From Phlebiopsis flavidoalba (taxonomy: Eukaryota > Basidiomycota > Agaricomycetes > Polyporales > Phanerochaetaceae): DNA of 64,000 nucleotides. The notes under the pieces are model-generated. The model made no database searches. It had not been told where the DNA came from and saw only the letters and a program-made list of their open reading frames with translations. The DNA is taken from NCBI GenBank assembly GCA_035772785.1, contig JAOCPU010000072.1, positions 1-64,000 on the forward strand. Reading direction: 5' to 3'. Position numbers and translations under genes: made by a program. Below, piece after piece: positions 11,451 through 23,222 of the stretch. The stretch's first letter is position 1. Each line of letters opens with the position of its first letter.

Positions 11451-11499
11451 ATACATCGCGGTCAAGGCGACCCACATCAACCTCGGCCACTCGCCCTAA
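11451..11499 (+). pseudogene. Orphan last exon of aldehyde dehydrogenase
   Basis: CTCTCCAG is followed by codons for YIAVKATHINLGHSP and a TAA. This equals the final exon of the ALDH copies at 43219 and 59665, including the 3' half of the preceding intron and the downstream flank (to about 11670). The rest of the ALDH gene is missing: module Y sits directly upstream. The junction between Y and the ALDH intron is the same in the copy at 40745-40793, so the fusion is older than the duplication of this unit. Confidence 0.8.
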
Positions 11500-11970
11500 G
11501 CGACCCCACGAGCCTCTCGTCCGATTAGTATTGTAACTGTTTCTCGTCCTCTTATACGTAGCTTTTTCTTGAATCTGTATCATTTAGTCATCCAAACGAG
11601 CGTGTGCAAAAAATAACGACTACAGACATATGATACAAGTACACTTTGAAGCCGCGTCCCGCCACGGTCCACGACTGCCATCAGGCCACAGCAACGCCAC
11701 AACGCCCCGACAGGCGCCCCACTCTTCTCCTTCCCCATGGCACATCCCGCATCCTCCGAGACCAAGACCACCACTGCATCCCATCACGCTTCGCGCCAAC
11801 AAATACGCCAACGCGCTGACTCGCTGCCCGAAGCGGGGGCGCGTGGCAGATGGACGCTGGCACGCACAAACACGTGGGCCCGGCTGGGAGGGGACGTCGT
11901 GCGCGGCGGGGGCTTGTACAGGCTTGTACTTATACCACCCTCCTCTGCTTGGTTTTGAGGCTAGGATACG

Positions 11971-13160
11971 ATGGCGTCGAGAGAGGACTTGTCGGGAAAG
12001 TTTATCAAGGTGACGGTGCCAGAGAAGCATGTGTTGCTCGTTGAGCTTGCGCGCGGTGCGTTTTTGTGTTCGGTATGGGTCGACGGGTGCTCATTGTTTG
12101 TAGGGCGCCGGTGAATTCGTTCACGACGGAGTATGTGCTGTGGCTTGTGGGGGGAGAGTCTGGAGTTGACGATGAGATAGGTTCTGGGAGGACTTTGGAC
12201 GCGTCTTTGACGCGATTTCGCGCGACACGACCGTCCCGCGCCGTCGTCCTTGCGTCTGCTATTCCCAAGATCTTCTCCGCCGGCATAGACTGTGAGCACC
12301 TCAGCGACTTCCCTCCTTCCACTGCTAATCTCAATCGTGTCTTGTATGCGCAGTCACAGGTCTCGATAGCCTGAACCAACCCGAGAAAGACCCCGCGCGC
12401 AAAGCTCTCAACATTCGCCACGACACCAAACGCTTCCAAGACGCCATCGCAGCGACCGACCGAGCGCTGCCCATACCCTGTCATCGCAGCCGTTCACGGC
12501 GTCGCATACGGGCTCGCCATCGACATCATCACCGCCTGCGACGTGCGCCTCTGCGCCGAGAACTCGCGCTTCTCCATCAAAGTGAGCTCTTTCCCCCCTC
12601 ACACGCATATACTCGCCGCTGAGCGCGCCACGGCAGGAAGTCGACGTCGGGCTCGCGGCGGACATTGGCACGCTCGCACGCCTGCCCAAGACGACGGACA
12701 ACGCGAGCCTCGTGAACGAGCTCGCGTACACCGCGCGCGACTTTGGGCCCGGCGAGGCGGAGCGGCTCGGCCTCGTCTCGCGCGTCGTGCCCGGCGGCCG
12801 CGACGAGGTCGTGCGCGCGGCGCTCGAGGTTGCGGGTATCATTGCAAAGAAGTCGCCAATTGCGGTGACGACGAGCAAGAAGGTGTTGCAGCATGCGCGG
12901 GACCATACGTGAGTCTGTCCAGTGTGCTGTTGGGCGGTTGGTGCTGAAGCGGGTTCGGAACAGGGTGCAAGAGAACATGGACTATATGTGTTGAATTGGA
13001 ATCAGGTCATGTTGCAGAGTCAGGTATGGTGCTGCTCAGATGGGTTGTTTATGCTTCGCTCATTCCGCTGCAGGATCTCATGGCGGCTCTTACGGGGGCA
13101 AAGACAAAGAAGACACCCGAGTTCCGCGACCTTGCAAAGCCGGCGGGCGCGAAGCTCTAG
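11971..13160 (+). pseudogene. Peroxisomal delta3,5-delta2,4-dienoyl-CoA isomerase (crotonase family)
   Basis: Enzymes of this family shift double bonds of unsaturated fatty acyl-CoA during beta-oxidation. The start MASREDLSGKF lies at 11971. Ordered exons give APVNSFTTEY, then FWEDFGRVFDAISR, AVVLASAIPKIFSAGID, the oxyanion-hole region AAVHGVAYGLAIDI, and KEVDVGLAADIGTLARLPK, which carries the acidic residues characteristic of the dienoyl-CoA isomerase branch. The C-terminus AKL is a PTS1-type peroxisomal signal. Introns of 45-65 nt separate the exons. The frame does not join cleanly: the first two junctions are out of phase, there is an extra base near 12455-12465, and a TGA interrupts the exon near 12992. 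It is therefore a recent pseudogene or carries sequencing indels. Its 3' end is duplicated at 26780-26988. Confidence 0.85.
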
Positions 13161-13737
13161 GCCACTTGTTCGAATGATCTGCTTTCATGTGTTTGTTTTG
13201 CATAGGATGTACGTAATATCTTGAGTTCCACTACTAGGTCATTCTGTGGGCACCACGCGTTCGGAGAGCGCAAATGAACGTGGACACGGCTCTGTGGGAG
13301 CACGGCGGCCGCGTGCTGGCGACGGACATTGAGGCGCGATATAACCACGATCTGTGAACAGATCATGAGGCACAGCAACGAGCTATAATTGAGCAGGCTA
13401 GTCGAGGAGCTGTAGCGGTTCGCAGGACGAGATGAAGACTTGTGCTTGGCAGGGGATATAAGCTACGTGCGCCTCGGGTGTCTAGGGGGATTTCAGAACA
13501 ACGATGTAGTCGCCGCAGTCGTCCAGGGCTGACTGTGGGCTGCATTTCAGCGCTCTGAGCTGAGCTGGGGACTGCGTGTTGAGGGAAGTGTGGTGGCCCG
13601 CATACAGCGAGCTGTTGAGTGAACGTGGAGGGAGTCCGAGTCTGAGAGCCAGTAGTTTCAGTCGGCGCGTCCCAATCAAGCCTTCACTCTCTCCCGCAAC
13701 GACGATCACGACTGCGACGACCCCTCCCCCGACGACG

Positions 13738-14940
13738 ATGTCGAGCAGCAACAAGGCGTCCAAGCAGCCATCCTCGCCCTCTTCATCGCCCCATGGCTCG
13801 AAATTGCCCAAGTTTCTGCAGAAACAGAGGGACCGCTCGCGCTCGGTGGTCGAGACGTCCGGCAGCCTAGCGAGCGCGGCCAGCTCGTCGTCGTCCATCT
13901 CTGAATCGCCCAAGACGGCCAGTACAACGAAGAGCTCAATCATGCGCAAGGCGAGCAAGAAAACGGCGCAGGGGTCGCCGCGCGAGGGCGGGGACAGGCG
14001 GCAAGATACCTGGACGCCTGATAGCGCACACGGTGAGCAGCCCGGCGGGTCTGAGCTGCCACCACCACGCCCCGAGGCGGGCGACGAGCCCCCTGTGATT
14101 GTCGAGCCTGTGAACATTCCACGACCACGCACACGCGCAGACCGCCCGCTCTCTGACAACTTCTCGGCTGTGCCTTCGTCCTACTACCCCTCCTCGTCCT
14201 CCAACACGCGCATCGCCGACCTCCCCAGCCGCCTCTCGGGCTGGTTCTCGCACACGTTCAGCACGTCCTCGACCGACCTCTCGCTGCCGCAGCTCCTGCA
14301 GCAGCAGCACCTGACCGCGGGCTCGCCAAAGGGGAAAGGCTCTGCGCTCCTGACGGCGGCCAAGCACGGCAAAGGCCACCTCGACAAGGCGATGCGCTAC
14401 CTCCTCGACAGCGACGCGGTGCCGGACAAGTGCGCGGACTCGATCTGGCTGCTCGGCGTCGAGCACCCGGGCTACGAGCCGGGCGCGGCGCCGCCGCCGA
14501 GCGTCGACCGCCGCAGCTCGGTCGACTCGCGGCGCTCGCCCGCCTCGTTGCGCTCCTCTGCCTCCTCCTCGCCCTCGACCACCGCAGCCGAGCCCGCCGC
14601 GCTCGCGCAATCGCAGTCGCAGGCGGGCAGCGCCAAGGACCCGGGGCGGCACTGGCCGCCCGTCTTTTACGCAGACTACACGTCGCGCGTGTGGCTCACG
14701 TACCGCTCGCAGTTTGTGCCGATCCGCGACATCACACTCGACGAACTTGGCGCGGCGCCCGACGGCGGCGGCGGCGGCGGGACCGGAGCCGTGCAGCCCA
14801 AGAAGTGGAACTGGCCCCTCGGCGGCGAAAAGTGCTGGTCGAGCGACGCGGGGGTGGGGCTGCATGCTTCGCACGGGGCAGTCGCTGCTCGCGAATGCGC
14901 TCGTGCATGTGCATCTGGGCCGAGGTGCGTGTGGGTCCTC
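13738..14940 (+). pseudogene. ATG4: ATG4 cysteine protease, N-terminal third only
   Basis: ATG4 cleaves Atg8 so that it can be lipidated in autophagy. This copy begins MSSSNKASKQPSSP (chosen over an upstream in-frame ATG at 13576 because the second copy starts at the same place) and runs as one clean frame of about 370 codons. It has a Ser/Pro-rich disordered head, then DSDAVPDKCADSIWLLG, WPPVFYADYTSRVWLTYRSQ and KKWNWPLGGEKCW. Just before the catalytic cysteine one extra G (five instead of four near 14850) shifts the frame; the other frame then reads GWGCMLRTGQSLLANALVH, with the active-site Cys. Similarity to the second copy ends within the first intron at about 14945, exactly where intron-rich locus I begins. 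The Asp-His half of the catalytic triad is absent. Confidence 0.9.
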
Positions 14941-15199
14941 TTTTTTTTATGACGGTGCTGACGGGCGCCTAATGGAACGCGGTGGCGGGTGCGGCCTAGG
15001 GGAAGGTGTTTTTGTGGCGAGAGAAAAAACGAACCTTAGGGAAAATCGGGTGGACACAGCGGGGGTGGTACACAGCGGGGGTGGTGGTGTATACGGTCAG
15101 ACGGCCGTGCTGCAGTCACGGAGGCGAGGCGGAGGTGTGCAGCACAGTGCTGGTGCCCTCGCCGTGTCCGCTCTCGCTCTCCCTCGAGTCTCTCTCTTT

Positions 15200-18100
15200 G
15201 TGCTCACTTTACTGTTTCTAGCTAGTATCAAATATATATTTATGCCCGTCTAGTTTTCGCTCCCGCGCCGAGCTCCCGCGCGCACCCATACAAGTCCAGC
15301 TGTGCCTCTCGCTACAAGACACCGGGCTGCCGTCTGTTTGGAGGTTCACTATTGAGCCTTCTAACTTGGTTTTTAGCTCTAATAGATTTCGTTCAATGGA
15401 GCACTTACCTGCCGTCACCAACTCCTCATCCGCCGTGCCGTCTGTCGAGTGCCCGAGATTCTGCGCGCGCACACCAAAGTAAGCCATTCCTTCATTCTTT
15501 GCTTCGATTTTTAGTACTCACCTCTTATTAGTTTGTTTGCACTCCTTGAAGCGAAAGCGCACCAGCGCGAATGCCGCGGCCCGCATGCGTGCGCCGTGCA
15601 GAGTCTGGTAATGGTCAATAGGAAACAGGTAAGTATGGCCTTCTACAGAGATAAGACGCGGCACTAACCTTAGATAAGCCTCGTTTGAACGATTACTCGC
15701 GCGCGGTGTTGACGGCCGGTCCGTCCTACAAGTTCTCGGCTCGTTCAAGTCCGCGCTGGGAGCCTCGGCGCGCGGGAGGGTTAGTAGGTAACACTCTAAA
15801 CAAGCGAGGTAAGCATTGCCGTCACTCTTGAATAGAAAAGAGTACTCACTTTAGTGTTAATCTTCCTAGTTCATGGCCCTTTCTATCCGCTGCGACCGTG
15901 TACCTTCGTCGCCGAGACGGCGCCGCCGTCGCCTTCGACAGCCCTCGACCTCACGCCGCGACACGTCCCCCTCGTCCGTTTGCCACGCCGACGCATCTGC
16001 GTCGTCCCTAACGACCTCTGGGACCATCTCCCACCGCACGTAGCCCTCAGCGAGCCCTCGCTCGCCGGAACGTGATCTGTCGTCTCGCGACAGAATAGAC
16101 GCCCACCCCACGATCGACACTGGAGTCTTCGTTAGCGGACCCAGGCCTCTCGTCTTTGGACTAGTCTCTTATATACGAATGGGGAGGCGGCGTAGAAGAA
16201 TTGGGACAGAGGGGGCCAAAGGTGAGTCTTCTGTACTTGGTTCTTTGCTTGCCTACTGAAGGCGTGAGTATAGAGACCTAAACGCGTTCGGGCACAATGC
16301 ACATACCTAGGAAAACGAACCTCGGGGGCCCTAGACCCCGCTTCAATGACGCAGAGATGTGCGCCTACAGACCCCCGCTCGCCGGACGGCGATATAGGGT
16401 CTCGAGCCCAAATCCGCCGCTCCGCCGTCCCTTCTCCGTCCGCAAGGCTCGCAGCTCCCAAGTCTCTCTCCACGCAACGTCAAAGTACCGGCCTAGCGGC
16501 CGGTACAGCTCCCATGCCGACGCACCCCACTCTGCGCTCTCGGACTCTCGTTCTGCGCGCCCGCTCTCACCCCTCACCACCGCCCGACCCCACCGTCCCT
16601 CCACTTCATGACTCTAGGTGCTGCTCCCAAACACCTATCTCGTAAGCCTGCAAGCATGCGGCACGTCCACGCGCGAACCCGCTGTCGCGGGAACGCGATA
16701 TGTCGTCTCGCAGCCAAATAGACGCCCGACCTTCGATCGGTGCGGATGCGGCGGACATGCGCAAGAACGTTACGCAACGTGATTTACTGCGAGGGGGCGG
16801 TATGAAGAACACGCGCGAGAGAGGCGGAAGTGGGCGGGATCGTGTGTGTGCGCGTGTGGAGCGTGTCTTCGCGCGCGGGCGGGGTTGGGATGTAAACACC
16901 TACAGAGGTGCGTGCGCACGTCCGTTTGGTGTTGTTTTTGCTGACGTTTGATCTTCTAGGCTGTATACAACTTTTGAGGACCGCGCCGGGGCGTTTGGGC
17001 GAGGTCGAAATTTGAATTTAATCCATGGGTCGAATTTCGGAAGCACGGTTTTGGGCATCGCGGACGTCCTGGAAATGTCGCGATACAGTCGGCGATGTGC
17101 CGTGTGAAAGAACGAGAGGCGGGGCGTGATTTTGAGCTGCCTGGAGTCGAAACGGCGGGCGCGGCGAGACGGCGCGCGAAAGGGCCGACGCCGCGTGGGA
17201 CGCTTGGAGAAGGTGAGTTACATGTCGGAATTGGCTCCTTAGACAGCACACTTACATTCTGATTCCTTGCAGAAAACACTAGGATGACGCGCAAGGCGCG
17301 ACACACTGGTGTCGTTTGAAAGCCGAGACGCGGCGCGTGCGCGCGGCGCAAATTCAAGACGATCGCTGGAAGAGCATCAATATTTCGTCAGTACATGACA
17401 CAAACAGCCCAATCAGAGCACGTACGCACCTCAGAAAAGCGACAGACACACGCCGCTACGCTGCGCGCACCAGCGCGCACCAGCGCACACACACGCCGTG
17501 CGGCACTGCAAGGCCGGTCTGCGCGCGGCCACGCTGCAGTCTACAAGCAAGCCACATGTAAGTATTACATTCACTCGCACATATGCATTGCGAAGCTCAC
17601 CTTGATCATGTAGGTACTAGCACGAGAAACCTGCGAGCTGCGCGCTCGCAGTCGCGAGTTGAAGACGCGCACCACATCCTGGCAGCGCGGCGACGTGGAA
17701 AGGGCTACCAAACAATGCGTCAGGAAATACTAGCGGAGAGGCGAAACAGGACGCAGACGTACCGTGAGGATCGCGGACCGAAATCGTGAGAGCGAGACCC
17801 GATCGGAGGCTCGTGAGCGCGTGGGGGAAGTTGTCATTCTGCGCATGGGAGGTGAGTGCATGGGAGGTGAGCTGCATTCTCCAAGCAGTAGGATCACATT
17901 TACTCACTCTTTTGCACAGAGCTGTGCGTTTGCCGTTGCAGACAGTTCTCCTTGATACCGCGGAGGCCGCGCTCGACGCGCGCGAGACCGACCTGCGCTG
18001 TCGTCCACGTCAGAATGCGCGATGCGCCTCCGCGCAACGCAGGCACGGAGCGTGCGAAGCACACTACTAAGCAGCGGCTTGCCTGCACACCGCCGTGCCG

Positions 18101-18250
18101 TCGTCTAGGCCGTCCGCCGCTCGACGCGTCAAACACGCCCGGTACGCCCGTCGCGTGTGTGACACTAGAAACCTTCGGAAGCGCATCAGTTTACCCTGTC
18201 ATCTCTGTATCAATGCCGCGCTAGTACATACCTAGTGTTGTAGTAAGGAT
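15200..18250 (+). other. Intron-rich locus I, first half (array A)
   Basis: A run of short exons separated by intron-like modules. Clear candidates are 15479-15531, 15629-15673, 15809-15869, 16918-16959, 17213-17272, 17558-17613 and 17852-17919. Three exon segments share one reading frame: PERDLSSRDRIDAHPTID (about 16065-16120), PDGDIGSRAQIRRSA (about 16382) and SRERDMSSRSQIDARPSI (about 16684). Relatives with the same frame occur in array C, 30 kb away. The repeated open peptide suggests coding exons copied in tandem. I cannot assemble a full-length protein by eye, and some exons contain stops. No known family is recognised. Confidence 0.6.
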
Positions 18251-20135
18251 CCTTGAACTGCCGTGGTTGGCTTGCGCGTACGCGCATTCGTGTGTGTCAC
18301 GTCGCGTCTGCGTTCACGGACAAATCTCTGACTTCATTTTTGTAGGTCCGGGAGCTCGTTCTTGGGAGGCCGCTGTCGATAGATGGCTGGTGCATTTCTT
18401 TACAGCGGCATGGACGGCGGCATGAGTGTGTTGAGTGTAGTGTAAGTGTGACGGCAACGAGACGAGAGATTGACACTGACGGTAGGATGACTATTATGTA
18501 AGTTCCATTGTAGCTACGAAGATATTATCTGACATACCTTAGAGTGTAGATGGCAGTGACGGTGTGGTGAGCAGGAGGGTACAAGTGGCCGGGGCGAGAA
18601 CAAGTAGCACTGGTAGCGTACGAGATGAGCGTGCCCAAGTGAGGATAGTGCAGGGCAACGCATGGGGCTCAGCGTGACCCTCGGGCCTTGCCCGCGGGGA
18701 TGGTCCGGTTGAGCAACGGTCAGCTTCAACCGGCTGCACAGTGCTCCGTAACTGCAACCCTGAAAGTGCGACCCTGTCGGATTAGCTGCCACGTCGGCGC
18801 GACAGCGTTCTTTCGAGTGAATCTTTTTTGCGTCGCGTCAAATATGCCGGGTTCTTGGGTGCTTCCCTGTTGTTTCATGTGTCAGATTTGATGTCAGTGT
18901 GCAATTTCCGGCACTGTCCACCCGCCTCTGCTTGCTTTAGTGCCTTGAAGAGGCCTCATTTCTCAATTTATTTTATTTAAGCCATCTGGGTTTCTAGTGT
19001 CTCTAAGTCTGAGATCTGAGTGTGATCATTTATCTCAAGTCAATCCATTCATTCTACCATCTCAGTGTGTTCTCAATCACTCCAAAATCCGGCTTCTTAA
19101 TAATATGCACCCTAGATGGTGCCGCAAAATTGGCTGATATCAAGGAATATGCATGGGAAAAGGATGATGTCCTATTCCCATGGATATTCCTCAATACCAG
19201 AACTCTTTCAAACTCATTATTCATTGTACTCTAGAGCTACATGACATACATAACACTAAGGCAAGTATATAACTATAGACTAGGAAATGAGGATAGAGAT
19301 GAGCATGAGGATATGCCGGAGATGGGATCCAGGGTGCAAAATGCGAGGCGAGTGATGGAGCTCGATGGAGATTGATGAGACGTTGCGCCGCGCAAAGCAA
19401 GCGGGACGGTGGGAAAATGCACACGGCCGGATGGCGTCTCAGCATTAGCGGTCGGCTCCGGTCACCAAACGTGGAAACGGAGATGTGCGCTGGCAGGCAC
19501 CAGTCGGGGGTATTGGCACGGCAGACGGTGTATGTTGGTAATCAACTCTTTGGTAGTAGCTAGGTGTGGATGGGTTTCTTCCCAATAGCGAGATTCTATG
19601 AATGAGGTGCAAATTCGTCAGGTAGTTCAACAAGGTCTGATATTCGCAATCAGTGGTCAAAAAGCTGCATGAGTGTGAAGATAAAATACAAAAAAGTGAA
19701 TCAATGTGTATTGTAGCATAGAATTGGAATAATGATGATGAGTATCGGTATTCATAATGGTAACGGAGTGAGAGAGATTTGCCGCGCAACCGAAATCTAC
19801 CGAAATCTAGGATTTACTGTAAAAGGGAGATCTTGATTATCTTGCTTTTGATCGCGCCAGATTGCGCCACAAAGCCTTTGGCAAACGCCCTCGCCTTGAC
19901 CTCCGCCTCCACCTGTACCCATCGCGCACCGTCGTAGCATCACGCAAGCACTTGACGTATGTACACAGTCTATCTACAGATTTCATGCTGACAGAGAAAT
20001 GTCTAATCTTCAATTATCTAGAAATAGTTCAGACTCCAGAGTGGGCGGACAGACTTAATCCGAGCCAGTGCCGCTTGGGCACAATGCCTCCTCGCCACAC
20101 ACGGCAACCGAGTGCGGGCGTACGGAGATGATACA
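18251..20135. other. Spacer with AT-rich, LTR-like block
   Basis: No supported gene. The block from about 18869 (TGTTTCATGTG) to 19240 is AT-rich and has a TATTTTATTTAAG signal, which would suit a copia-type solo LTR, but I found no target duplication or second copy. At 19810-19880 a segment resembles 51800-51870, upstream of the second locus. Confidence 0.3.
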
Positions 20136-20147
20136 TAAGCGAGGTGA

Positions 20148-20500
20148 GTGAGGGAATCATACAACAGCCCCAACGGAACACTTACGAAAGCGACCATTTC
20201 CGCTGCAATCGCGGAATTCGCGTCATTGGCTCTAGCTACGTCCATCGCACACATCCGTCGCGTAAACGACCCACCTTCGGTCGAGGGGTGGCTAGTGCCC
20301 GCGAAGGCGCTTGCGTACGGGTACCTCAAGCAGATGCGATCAAAACACCCCGTTTCGTTGTACTTACGGAATCGCGAACTGAGGCCGAGTACACCTCGCT
20401 CTCAGGCCTCGGTTCCGTTGCTTGCAACGAGCGGCGGTGTCATGGCCCGGGTGGCGCGTGACGTGGCAGCACGGCACAAATCGAGGGCGACGCGATGAGA
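20148..20500 (+). other. Conserved coding-like exon upstream of array B
   Basis: Open frame containing ATSIAHIRRVNDPPSVEGW and LRNRELRPSTPRSQASVPLL. The matching DNA at 52190-52440 upstream of array D keeps ELRPSTPRPQSSVPLLAT. Conservation across two copies 32 kb apart supports a shared, once-functional sequence. It overlaps the promoter region of the array, so it may belong to an upstream gene. No family is recognised. Confidence 0.4.
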
Positions 20501-20560
20501 AGTTCCGGAATGGCGGCATATCGAGCAACGCGCAGGTCTCGGGGTATAAAGGAGGAGGAG
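20330..20560 (+). promoter_or_regulatory. Promoter region of array B with TATA box
   Basis: TATAAA at 20545-20550 is followed by GGAGGAGGAGATGGCTTGA and a CT-rich leader. The same order (TATAAAA at 52538-52544, the same GA-rich downstream block, a CT-rich leader) precedes array D, and about 250 bp upstream is homologous. This suggests the two arrays are copies of one transcription unit read from left to right. Confidence 0.55.
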
Positions 20561-20752
20561 GAGATGGCTTGACATCCTCCATCCTATCCTCCCCTCCTCC
20601 TCCAGTCCTCCACCCTTCTACTCCTCCATCGACGCAGCCACTTCCTCGCACCGTGTCACATCACCTCCACCACCGCCAATCCGTCCAAACGTGTCCGCCT
20701 CAATCACACTGGCCTCTTTCATGCCAGATGTGTTATCTTGCCGGCTAATCAA

Positions 20753-22412
20753 GTAAGTCAGCTCCCACCTCCCGTTCATTTCATTACTGACCTTTGAATA
20801 TCATTATAGAATGCCCATAGACACTCTTTCAATGAACATGAAGCGGAATGTAACGCACCCCGTGTACCCCTTTCACGAACGGGGTCTTCGAGTCCCGGGT
20901 AAGTACCGTGACGCTATCCGTTCAACCCTTTACTTACTCGTGCTGATCCAAAATCAGACAATCCGTTCAACCGATTGCTTACCACGTCAGCGATCGCGAA
21001 GTACGGGCCCGTTCAATCATTTGAACGACCGGTCATAGGAATTTGAACGGTAAGTAATTCCCGTTCATATTGTTTCGATTCTGCCATTGACTAATCTATA
21101 TAGTTTGTTGTGTTGCCGTTCCAATGCGTCCAAGCGCATTGTAGGGTTGCCGGCCAAAACGGCTGGCTGCGTGCCCTGAACGCGACACATATGTCGTGGC
21201 ATTCACCCCCATACACGGCGCGGTGGATTCATACAACATGTAAGTGCCCAATATCATCTTCGCGTCAGGTTCGCAATTTTGACTGATTCTTACAGATTCA
21301 TTACTATGAGTTACCTTCAATGCTCCGAAGCGCATTGTAGGGTTGCCGGCAAGACGGCTAACCGTCCTCTTTCTGGAACGAAACAGAACCAGGTAAGCAT
21401 GTTGAATTCGCTGTAACGTACAAAATACTGACCTCGACTACTTCTAGGTTCCGCTCCCTCGCCGTGCCCCTTGACGACCGCTGACGTGTCATGCATGGCA
21501 CGCCGTTTCGCGTCCCCTGTAAGTAATCGGCGCGTTGTTACTATCGCGTTATCATCATACTGACCTGTATTGCCGTAGTATATATGCACACATGCCGTCG
21601 AGCCTTGAAGCCGTACTACCACGGATGGCGCTGCGTCAACGGTGAGTCATATACCAATCACCCAGCCTTGAAATGGGCTAACTTCTTGTATAGCCCATTG
21701 ATTTGCCGTTTCAATGCTTCGAAGCGCATTGTAGGGTTGCCGGCATGAACGGCTGGCAGCGCGCTCGAAAATCACGCGACCCCCCGAGACTCTCGATGAA
21801 GTCTCCAACACCGCGCATAGGTACGTAAATGTCAATTAACGTTGTACTACAATCTAACCCGTCTCTTATGTTTGTATAGAAAGTTGAGACTTCATCATTA
21901 CAATGCGTAGAGAAAGCGCATTGTAGGGTTGCCGGCGTGAACGGCTGGCAGCTCGCTCGACAATTCCGCGACCCCCCGAGGCTCTCGCGCCACACGCAGG
22001 TTCGTGAACGTCGATTAATGTCGTACTACAATCTAACCATTCTATTATGTTTGTACAGATTGAGATCTTGTCGTCACAGTGCGCTTCAAAGCGCATTGTA
22101 GGGTTGCCGGCAAGACGGCAAACCTTTCGTTCTAGATAACCCAGCAGGGTCTCTACTGAACAAAACCAGACGCTACACGCCGGCCAGCGTTGCTACGCGT
22201 CATTCGATGCGCAACTCGGTGAGTCCGTCACAGCACTAGAGTCTTACTGCATCCTAACCATTGCTTATAGGCATTAAGTCGCCGCCACCGTCTATTGCTT
22301 CGACCTGGCTGTTGTCACGCCCAAGCCGTTCTGGCTTGTTTATCAAAGGTCAGTGCATTTTATTAATGCGACAGTCTTTTTCTCTTTACTAAATACTGTG
22401 CGACCGCCATAG
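20753..22412 (+). other. Intron-rich locus I, second half (array B)
   Basis: Eleven consecutive intron-like modules of 52-64 nt: 20753-20809, 20899-20957, 21050-21103, 21240-21295, 21393-21447, 21519-21578, 21642-21693, 21821-21879, 22000-22058, 22219-22270 and 22349-22412. Most have GTAAGT or GTGAGT, CTGAC or CTAAC, and a TAG or CAG end. Five exons carry the 19-mer AAGCGCATTGTAGGGTTGC or its variant in one frame, reading for example CVQAHCRVAGQNGW, CSEAHCRVAGKTAN and CFEAHCRVAGMNGW; four of the five stay open across the exon. Introns 21821-21879 and 22000-22058 are also similar to each other, so the duplicated unit was exon plus intron. Function unknown. Confidence 0.65.
21132..22107 (+). 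repeat. Five copies of a 19-bp exon core
   Basis: AAGCGCATTGTAGGGTTGC at 21132-21150, 21328-21346, 21722-21740, 21914-21932 and 22089-22107. The base before the core varies, while the core and the following CGGC are almost invariant. Each copy lies 10-45 bp after an intron acceptor. Three further copies are at 53452-53470, 53579-53597 and 53716-53734. Confidence 0.9.
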
Positions 22413-22829
22413 ATTCTTCCTTGCTCGTCGCCGTCATTGCGCCGCCGTCGTCGCTGCGCACCCAACAGGCTCGCCGTGGCAACCTACGGCGTCCCATGTG
22501 ATACCGTTGCCCCGCCGTCTCGTCTTCCCGCGTGACGAATGGGCCTGGCACGGCGTCTCGTCGTCTTGCTTGACGAGCGCACCCGCCGACACCCGCCGTC
22601 TCGCCGTCTCGTCTCCCCGCTCAACGAGCACGCCCGCCCATGTCTCGCATGTCGGAGACATAACGAGACTCTGATTAAAAGAAACATCTAGCGCGTGTGA
22701 TGCGCGCGCCGTAAAATTTAATTGTATTCTGTCTTTCAAGTCTATGTACAAACTCTTATCTGTAGTAGCATTCATTAGTACATGTGTAGACAGCCAGGAG
22801 AACGGAACTACTAACCAAGTAAATAAATC

Positions 22830-22853
22830 ACCAGTGCATCTTAATGCACTGGT
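22830..22853. other. Perfect 10-bp hairpin
   Basis: ACCAGTGCAT, loop CTTA, ATGCACTGGT. It is preceded by AACCAAGTAAATAAAT, which resembles the start of the palindromic intron at 23167. Confidence 0.75.
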
Positions 22854-23166
22854 CCCCCCGTCGCCTTGCCCACAGCGCGACGCACCCCACGTCCCGCCCC
22901 TGTCCACTCGCCGTGGGCCGCCGCGTCGGTCTCGGCCCTCGCGGATGTCGCTCGTGACGCCGACGCCGCCTCGCACACGGCACGGCGCACCGCGCCGTTC
23001 GTTCGTGCCCCGTCGCTGTGGGCCAGCGCATCCTCGCATCCGGCATCTGTTGTCGGTGTCGCCGACGCCGTCATGGTCTCGCTGCCGATTAACGAGTCCA
23101 CGCGGCGGGTTCGATTGGACTTGATAGCCGTCCTGGTCGGCGCACGTCATTAGACTGGATGAACAA

Positions 23167-23222
23167 CCAAGTAAGTAAAACAGTCGAATGAATTATTGGT
23201 GTTTTACTCACTTGGGTTAACA
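23167..23222 (+). other. Intron-like module with 16-bp inverted arms
   Basis: The left arm CCAAGTAAGTAAAACA (23167-23182) contains the donor, and the right arm TGTTTTACTCACTTGG (23200-23215) contains the branch-like CTCAC. The arms match at 15 of 16 positions, and AACAG follows as acceptor. The minus strand would show GTGAGT and CTTAC in the same places. Confidence 0.65.

Noticed and set aside
13576..13737. Upstream in-frame ATG extending ATG4
   Set aside because: The second copy is not open here, and similarity to the ATG4 N-terminus begins at 13738.
13936..14874. 312-codon minus-strand ORF
   Set aside because: Antisense shadow of the ATG4 coding region, caused by high GC at third positions.
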